The notes under the pieces were generated by a model. That model worked only from the letters and a program-made list of their open reading frames with translations. It made no database searches and was not told the origin of the DNA. From JBFFXF01 sp041569895 (GTDB lineage: Bacteria; Planctomycetota; UBA8108; JACQVS01), in NCBI GenBank assembly GCA_041569895.1, contig JBFFXF010000147.1:1-18207 (forward strand): a DNA stretch of 18,207 nucleotides. The letters are read 5' to 3'. Position 1 is the first letter of the stretch. Each line of letters starts with the position of its first letter. Made by a program: the position numbers and the translations under genes. Positions 13,290 through 18,207 of this stretch are shown piece after piece.

Positions 13290-16200
13290 TCACCGGACCC
13301 ACTCGACGTCGAGGTGAGTCCCGTCGTGCAGCGGTGGCGGCGGCAGGGCCCCGGCGTCCCAGTCGAGGCCGATCGCCTCGAGCTGGCGCCTCACGGCGCC
13401 GAGGTCCCAGACCAGGGCAGGGCCGTCGCGGCACGTGGCGACGAGGAAGTGGCCCGTGCGGTCGAACGAGATCCAATGCACGATCCCCTGCGCCGGCGCC
13501 CGCAGCGAGATGAGCTCACCCCCCGTGGCGACGTCGACGAGCCTGATGACCCGGTCGTCGTTCTGCGCCACGGCGAGCGTGCGGCTGTCCGGGCCGAAAG
13601 CGAGGGCAAGGCCCGGATTCGGGATCTCCCATGCGAGCTCCCACGTGGCGGTGCTCCAGAGACGGAGCAAGTCCCTCGAGCCGGTGGCGAGCCACTTGTC
13701 GTCGCCGCTGAAGGCGACGCTGCTCTCACCGCACGCGAGCGTCTGCAGCCTTCGTCCGTTCGAGGCGTCCCAGATGATGACTTCGTCGCTGCCGTGTCGC
13801 GGCGACCCTGCGATAAACTTCCCGCCGGGACTGGCGGCGACGGCGTGCAGCCCCCGGACCTTGACGCGAAACGGCGCGCGTTCGCCCGCGAGATCGAGCA
13901 CGACGCCGGCGCCGAGCGTGAAGCTCGCGACAACGAGGGTTCGGTCGTCTGACGATAGATCCGCCTTTCCGAAGTCAATGAGAAAGGGGAACTCCTCCGC
14001 CAGCTCGAGCTGCCTCGGAGGTCCGATGACGAGGCGCGAACGCTCGGCGACCGGCTCACGCGTGACCACGGGCCACACCTCGATGCCCCGCTCGCTCCAG
14101 GTGACGAGCGTCCGACCGTCGCGGGTGAACCTGACGGAATTGACGGCCGTGCCGGCGTCGCCGACGCCGCAGAGCGTTCCGGATCGGACGTCCCAGATTC
14201 GGACCCCGGAGCGGCTCGCCACAGCGAGGACGCGCCCGTCGGGACTGAGCGCATGCTCGAACGAAAACGACCTCTCGAGAGGCGACACGAGCGTCCGGCA
14301 CTCGTTGCCCTCGGCAAAGCGCCACAGGACGAAATCGACGAGCTCCGTCGTCACCGCGAGCGCATCTCCCGCGCTGTTGAACGTGAGCTCGTAGTTTCCG
14401 CGGCCGCGAACGAGCTGGGTGGACGTCCGGAAGTTCCACACACGCACGGTGCGGTCCCAGCTGGTCGACGCGAGGAGGTGTCCGGACGGGTGGAAGGCGA
14501 GCCCATTGACCTCGACCTCGTGGCCATCGAGGGAGGAGACAACGAGCCCGGTCGCTGCCTGCGCCACGAGGATCGTTTCGCCGGAGGCGACGGCGACGAA
14601 GTCGCCGTCGCGGCTCCACGCGACGTGACGCGCGCGCTTCGGGACGACGAGCGTGCGCTCGACCTCTCCCGTCGTCGCGATGACGACAACGGCCTGGACG
14701 CGGCCGAGCGTGCCGGCGACGGCGATCGCCTCGCCATCCGGCCGAAATCGCAGGCTCAGCGGCCGCGTCAGCCCTGCCGGCCGCAGCGTACCGATCTCGG
14801 AGCCGTCGGCGAGCGCGACGAGGCGGATTGAGCCGTCGGCCAGGGCGATCGAGAGCCGACGGCTCTCGGCGTCGACATCGTAGGCCTTTCTGGCTGCCAG
14901 TGGCTCCTTGCTGAAAACCGGTTGCTGCGGCGCGTCGAGTCGCCAGACCTCGACTTTGCCGCTGTACGTCGGCTCCCGGTACGCGAGCAGAAACCGTCCG
15001 TCCGGGCTGAACCGGATGTCCTTGCACCGCCTGCCGCTCCCCTCACGGCGGAGCACCACGCCGCCGTCCCGAAGCCGGCGAACGGTGAGGGCCCCGCGGC
15101 GGTCGGTCCACGCCGCGACGCCGAAAGCGGCGTCGATCGCCGCGGTGTCGACGACGCTCTCCGGGCCGATATCGACGATCGGCCCCACGGGTTCGATGTC
15201 GGCAAGCGCCATGCACGCGGCCGCCTCGTTCCGCAGCCGCAGGCTCGGCTCGATCCTCGCGGCGGCGGCGAGCACACGGAGGCTCTCGAAGCGCCGGCCC
15301 GACTGGCCGCTGCTCCTGGCGAAACGAGCCTGGTTGTAGTACGCGTCGAGCAAGCCGAGCGTCGCTCGCTCCTCGGCTTCTCGCCAGACGAGCGCCGCCA
15401 CGGACGAGACCGTGGCAAGCGCCGCGAGCAACATGGCGATGGCGGTGACGGCAGGGTTGCGCTGGCACCAGCGCCACGCCCGTTCGGCCGACGAGACCGG
15501 TCGCGCCGCCACCGGTCGCCCCGTCAGGAAGCGCTCGAGGTCGTCGGCGAGCTCGCCGGCGTTCGCGTACCGGCGCGACGGGCTCTTCTCGAGGCACTTC
15601 ATACAGATCGTATCGAGGTCGACGGGGACGCCGGGGCTCGTCGCGCGAATGCGAGGTGGTTCGTCGCGCTGAATGGCGCGGAGCGTCTCGATGGACGAGT
15701 CGCCGCGAAAGGGCGGCCGTCCGGCGACGAGCTCGTAGAGGATGACCCCGAGCGCGTAGACGTCGACGGCGGCCGTGACCGCCGCCTTCCCCCCTGCCGC
15801 CTGCTCGGGAGCCATGTAGGTCGGCGTTCCCAAGAGGGCGCCTGACTGCGTCAGACCGTGCTCGCTCTCGAGGAACCTCGCCAGGCCGAAGTCGGTGACG
15901 TACGGCGCGCCGTCGCCGTCGATGAGGATGTTCGCCGGTTTCAAGTCACGGTGAACGATGCCGCGGACGTGGGCGCATTGGACGGCACGGGCCACGGACT
16001 CGACGAGCCGCGCCGCGGCGCGCGGGTCGCGATATCGATCGGGGACCTCGGCGAGGCTGCCGCCGTCGAGGAGCTTCATCGTGAAGTAGGAGATCCCGTC
16101 GTGCTCGCCGACATCGTAGACCGGCACGATCCCCGGGTGGTCGAGCTGGGCGACCGCCCGCGCCTCGCGGTGGAAGCGCGCGAGCGCCTCCTCGTTCGCC

Positions 16201-16547
16201 AGACTCCCGGCGAGGACGGTCTTCAGGGCGACGTTGCGCCGGAGGGAGCGGTGCCTCGCCCGGTAAACGACGCCCATGCCGCCACGCGCGATCTCGTCGA
16301 GGAGCTCGTAGTCGCCCAATAGGTCGCCCGCGCGGATCGGCGAGAGCGACCGCGACGAGGCGCGCACCCGCTCGACGCCGCCGCGAAAGCGGTCCTGATC
16401 ACGGAAGAATGCCTCGAGGCCATCACGCAACTCCGGGTGGCGCGCGACGAGCTCCTCGCGGTTCGGCGCTGCACCCCTGTCGAGCGCGTCGAGATACGCG
16501 GCGACGACGTCGTCGAGTAGCTCTTCGCGATCCTCCGGACGTTTCAT
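13290..16547 (-). CDS. Membrane Ser/Thr protein kinase (Hanks type) with WD40-like sensor domain
   Basis: This 1085-residue protein has four parts. Residues 1-60 are a helical N-terminal extension (VAAYLDALDRGAAPNREELVA) common in planctomycete kinases. The kinase domain, about 80-342, has glycine loop ARGGMGVVY (87-95), Lys109, HRDLKPAN (199-206), DFG (219-221) and APE (246-248), so it should be active. A transmembrane helix lies at about 366-388 (AVTAIAMLLAALATVSSVAAL). The C-terminal 690 residues form a repeat region with WD40-like blocks, e.g. LDGHEVEVNGLAFHPSGHL and TVRVWNF near 670-705, and SPDGRVLAVASRSGVRIWDV near 765. The kinase is inside and the propeller probably outside the inner membrane, sensing an unknown signal. 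ATG 16547 overlaps the sigma-factor stop (ATGA), so translation is coupled. Signalling may act on that sigma factor. Confidence 0.95.
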   Translation of the reverse strand: MKRPEDREELLDDVVAAYLDALDRGAAPNREELVARHPELRDGLEAFFRDQDRFRGGVERVRASSRSLSPIRAGDLLGDYELLDEIARGGMGVVYRARHRSLRRNVALKTVLAGSLANEEALARFHREARAVAQLDHPGIVPVYDVGEHDGISYFTMKLLDGGSLAEVPDRYRDPRAAARLVESVARAVQCAHVRGIVHRDLKPANILIDGDGAPYVTDFGLARFLESEHGLTQSGALLGTPTYMAPEQAAGGKAAVTAAVDVYALGVILYELVAGRPPFRGDSSIETLRAIQRDEPPRIRATSPGVPVDLDTICMKCLEKSPSRRYANAGELADDLERFLTGRPVAARPVSSAERAWRWCQRNPAVTAIAMLLAALATVSSVAALVWREAEERATLGLLDAYYNQARFARSSGQSGRRFESLRVLAAAARIEPSLRLRNEAAACMALADIEPVGPIVDIGPESVVDTAAIDAAFGVAAWTDRRGALTVRRLRDGGVVLRREGSGRRCKDIRFSPDGRFLLAYREPTYSGKVEVWRLDAPQQPVFSKEPLAARKAYDVDAESRRLSIALADGSIRLVALADGSEIGTLRPAGLTRPLSLRFRPDGEAIAVAGTLGRVQAVVVIATTGEVERTLVVPKRARHVAWSRDGDFVAVASGETILVAQAATGLVVSSLDGHEVEVNGLAFHPSGHLLASTSWDRTVRVWNFRTSTQLVRGRGNYELTFNSAGDALAVTTELVDFVLWRFAEGNECRTLVSPLERSFSFEHALSPDGRVLAVASRSGVRIWDVRSGTLCGVGDAGTAVNSVRFTRDGRTLVTWSERGIEVWPVVTREPVAERSRLVIGPPRQLELAEEFPFLIDFGKADLSSDDRTLVVASFTLGAGVVLDLAGERAPFRVKVRGLHAVAASPGGKFIAGSPRHGSDEVIIWDASNGRRLQTLACGESSVAFSGDDKWLATGSRDLLRLWSTATWELAWEIPNPGLALAFGPDSRTLAVAQNDDRVIRLVDVATGGELISLRAPAQGIVHWISFDRTGHFLVATCRDGPALVWDLGAVRRQLEAIGLDWDAGALPPPPLHDGTHLDVEWVR

Positions 16548-17116
16548 GGCGCCGTCCGGTCGTCGAGTCGATCGAGGGTGTCGCGCAAGGTCGCCAGCCC
16601 GCGCCGCAGGAGACGCGCCACCGTCCGCCGGCTCACGCCGACGCGATCGGCGATCGCCTCGAGCGGCATCTCTTCGCAGTGGCGCATGAGGAGGACCTCC
16701 TGCTCGTCCGCGGGCAGAGCGGCGAGAGCTCCGGCGAGGCGGAGAGCTTCCTCGTCACGGGCGGCATGGCTGCTCGGCGAGGGCTGCTCGGCGACGAGCC
16801 ACTGCTCGAGACGCAACGCCGAGTCGTCGAGGATGTTCTCGAGCGAGCGCTCCCGCTTGACGTTTCGCTTCTGGCGGCGAAAGTCGCGTACCTGGTTGGC
16901 CAGGTTGTTGGCGAGGATGCGCCGCAACCAGGCAGCCTGCTGGCGCGCATTGTGGCCCGCAAACGCGGCGCGGTCGCGGTGGGCCTCGAGGAGGGTCTCC
17001 TGGACGATGTCGGACGGATCGAGCTTGCGGCGCAGCTCCGGCGGCAGGTGCAGGCGGGCGAGCACGGCGAGGTACGGCCGGAAGGTCTCGAGGTCGATTT
17101 CGGGCAGTTGTGGCAT
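16544..17116 (-). CDS. ECF-type RNA polymerase sigma factor
   Basis: This 190-residue protein has a sigma-2-like region about 15-85 (DIVQETLLEAHRDRAAFAG, then AAWLRRILANNLANQVRDFRRQKR). A sigma-4-like region about 125-185 contains ALAALPADEQEVLLMRHCEEMPLEAIADRVGVSRRTVARLLRRGLATL, a helix-turn-helix that reads the -35 element. A charged linker lies between them. The pattern and the partner gene fit the planctomycete group of ECF-like sigma factors encoded with Ser/Thr kinases; no anti-sigma factor is present, so phosphorylation by the downstream kinase is the likely control (inference). ATG 17116 gives MPQLPEIDLETFRPYL, and no strong Shine-Dalgarno is seen. The gene is first in the two-gene operon and divergent from the LEPR-XLL gene. 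The target promoters are unknown. Confidence 0.93.
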   Translation of the reverse strand: MPQLPEIDLETFRPYLAVLARLHLPPELRRKLDPSDIVQETLLEAHRDRAAFAGHNARQQAAWLRRILANNLANQVRDFRRQKRNVKRERSLENILDDSALRLEQWLVAEQPSPSSHAARDEEALRLAGALAALPADEQEVLLMRHCEEMPLEAIADRVGVSRRTVARLLRRGLATLRDTLDRLDDRTAP

Positions 17117-17147
17117 CTTCGGGACGGTCGTCGCAAGTCTGTAGTGA

Positions 17148-17160
17148 CACCGGGCCGGTG
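17148..17160. promoter_or_regulatory. Palindrome CACCGGGCCGGTG, possible operator between divergent genes
   Basis: A perfect 6-1-6 palindrome lies within a short direct GTGAC repeat (17144-17148 and 17158-17162). It is 31 bp upstream of the sigma-factor ATG and within the 138-bp divergent region. It is GC-rich, so chance is quite possible. Confidence 0.3.
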
Positions 17161-17206
17161 ACGGGTCTCCAAGACGCCGGTGCCCGGTTCTGGACGGCGC
17201 GGTGCC

Positions 17207-17215
17207 TATTATACT
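17207..17215 (+). promoter_or_regulatory. Probable -10 region of the LEPR-XLL gene
   Basis: TATTATACT contains overlapping TATTAT and TATACT hexamers and is the only AT-rich stretch in the divergent region. Transcription would start near 17222, giving a leader of about 33 nt before ATG 17255. The -35 match at 17 bp spacing is poor (GTTCTG), which would fit recognition by a non-housekeeping sigma factor. Confidence 0.4.
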
Positions 17216-17254
17216 CGGAGGCGCTCCAAGCCGTGGCGCCTCGCCCTGATTCTC

Positions 17255-18207
17255 ATGCCAGCACTGACCACCACGAGCTCGACGAGTCGCTCAGAGGATG
17301 CCGAATCGGAGATGTTCCGACTCGAGATCTTCGAGCCGCGAATCCTCCTGTCGGCGGATGGCATCGATGCCGACCCCCCGGAAGCCGACTTGGTCGGCGA
17401 GCCGGGCGCGATCGTCGAGGGGATCGATCCGGCCGCGGGCGCCGGCGCCGCGGCGCCGACGATCGTCTGGGACGGCTCGACCGACGGCGATGGCGACGGC
17501 GTGAGCTGGCACGATCCGCTCAACTGGGACCTCGATCGCGTCCCGGGCGCCGGCGACGACGTCGGGCTCGACACCGGCGGCGCGACGGTCGTTCACTCGA
17601 CCGGCACGACGCGCGTCGAGAGTCTCGCCGGCGATGGCGCGCTGCGTCTGTCGGGCAGTGTTCTCGAGGTCGCGACGACCCTCGACCTCGGCGGCGGTGT
17701 GACGCTCGACGGCGGTACGCTCGCGGATGCCGCTGTCGGCGCGGCGACGGTCGTCGCGGCGACCCGGAGCACTCACAACCGATTGAGCGGAGTGACGACC
17801 GCAGGTGACGTCGACCTCTCGGCGGACTTTTCGTACCTGAGGATCCGCGGCGGGCTGGAGCTCGCCGGCGGCACGGTGCACCTGTCGGGGAACCTCGCCG
17901 GGCTGGGGATCGAGGGCTCACAGTCGATCACGGGCACGGGAACGGTGGCGATTGAGGGCTCGGGGAGCTCTCCGGTGCAGATCGAGGCGGTCGCCGCGTC
18001 GACGCTCGTCATCGAGCCGGGGATCACGCTGCGCGGCGGTCACGGCGTCGTCGGTGGAGGGCGCGTGTCGGGAAGCGCGCTCGCGCTGGTGAACCGCGGC
18101 ACCATTCTCGCCGACCTGAACGGCCAGGTGCTCGAGATCGACGGGCGCGGCGGCGGCAGCTTCACGAACGAGGGGGTGGTCGAGGCGAGCGGGGGCGGAC
18201 GCCTGCG
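17255..18207 (+). CDS. LEPR-XLL cell-surface protein, N-terminal part (3' end outside window)
   Basis: 317 codons are visible without a stop. Residues 20-34 read MFRLEIFEPRILLSA, a good match to the LEPR-XLL motif found near the N-terminus of large surface proteins of planctomycetes and some proteobacteria and thought to act in export or anchoring. Residues 35-90 are acidic and rich in Gly/Ala/Asp, with a WDGSTDGDGDGVSWHDPLNWDLDRVPG segment (low-complexity Asp-rich, then a motif often opening pectate-lyase-like or parallel beta-helix repeats). From about 95 the sequence is Gly/Val/Thr/Leu-rich with short repeating strands (LDLGGGVTLDGGTL, LELAGGTVHLSGNLAG, LVNRGTILADLNG), typical of a beta-helix stalk. 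The protein is probably very long. ATG 17255 is chosen because LEPR-XLL sits at the usual distance; no Shine-Dalgarno is evident. Confidence 0.85.
   Translation, partial: MPALTTTSSTSRSEDAESEMFRLEIFEPRILLSADGIDADPPEADLVGEPGAIVEGIDPAAGAGAAAPTIVWDGSTDGDGDGVSWHDPLNWDLDRVPGAGDDVGLDTGGATVVHSTGTTRVESLAGDGALRLSGSVLEVATTLDLGGGVTLDGGTLADAAVGAATVVAATRSTHNRLSGVTTAGDVDLSADFSYLRIRGGLELAGGTVHLSGNLAGLGIEGSQSITGTGTVAIEGSGSSPVQIEAVAASTLVIEPGITLRGGHGVVGGGRVSGSALALVNRGTILADLNGQVLEIDGRGGGSFTNEGVVEASGGGRL

Overview
The window (about 70% GC by eye) most resembles the genome of a planctomycete or close relative. Three independent signs point there: an ECF-type sigma factor overlapping a Ser/Thr kinase with C-terminal WD40-like repeats; a LEPR-XLL cell-surface protein start (FRLEIFEPRILLSAD); and a two-repeat dockerin-like tail (GDANSDDSVDISDAV...) on a large secreted protein. 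This assignment is inference from protein architecture; no rRNA or other marker gene is present.

Layout from left to right. Positions 2-166 hold the C-terminal end of a probable sensor histidine kinase. A 302-bp gap with degenerate CACGGTC / GTGACC repeats follows, then arfB (ribosome rescue), probably a leaderless transcript. A small protein of unknown function lies on the minus strand (922-1281). It is separated from a plus-strand family 2 glycosyltransferase (1663-2424) by a divergent intergenic region that contains a predicted three-way-junction RNA and intrinsic-terminator-like elements on both strands. After a 370-bp gap come three minus-strand genes: an acidic low-complexity membrane-anchored protein (2795-4126), a HAD hydrolase (4259-4987) and a GAF protein (5242-5712). 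The GAF gene ends in two tandem intrinsic terminators.

The centre is a 4.4-kb plus-strand gene (5877-10247) for a secreted alpha-2-macroglobulin / complement-like thioester protein. It has an intact CGEQ thioester, a C3-type catalytic histidine motif, a receptor-binding-like domain and a dockerin-like C-terminus. Closely spaced behind it are a double SRPBCC (AHSA1-like) protein and an inosine-uridine-type nucleoside hydrolase, then a DUF374 acyltransferase-like gene whose start is unclear.

The right part has a minus-strand sigma factor / protein kinase pair (ATGA overlap; 13290-17116). Divergent from it is the start of a large LEPR-XLL surface protein (17255 to the window end). The shared 138-bp promoter region suggests, but does not prove, that the sigma/kinase module and the surface protein are co-regulated. 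I see no tRNA, rRNA, CRISPR array, transposase or phage gene. The most notable items are the complement-like thioester protein and the structured divergent intergenic RNA candidate.
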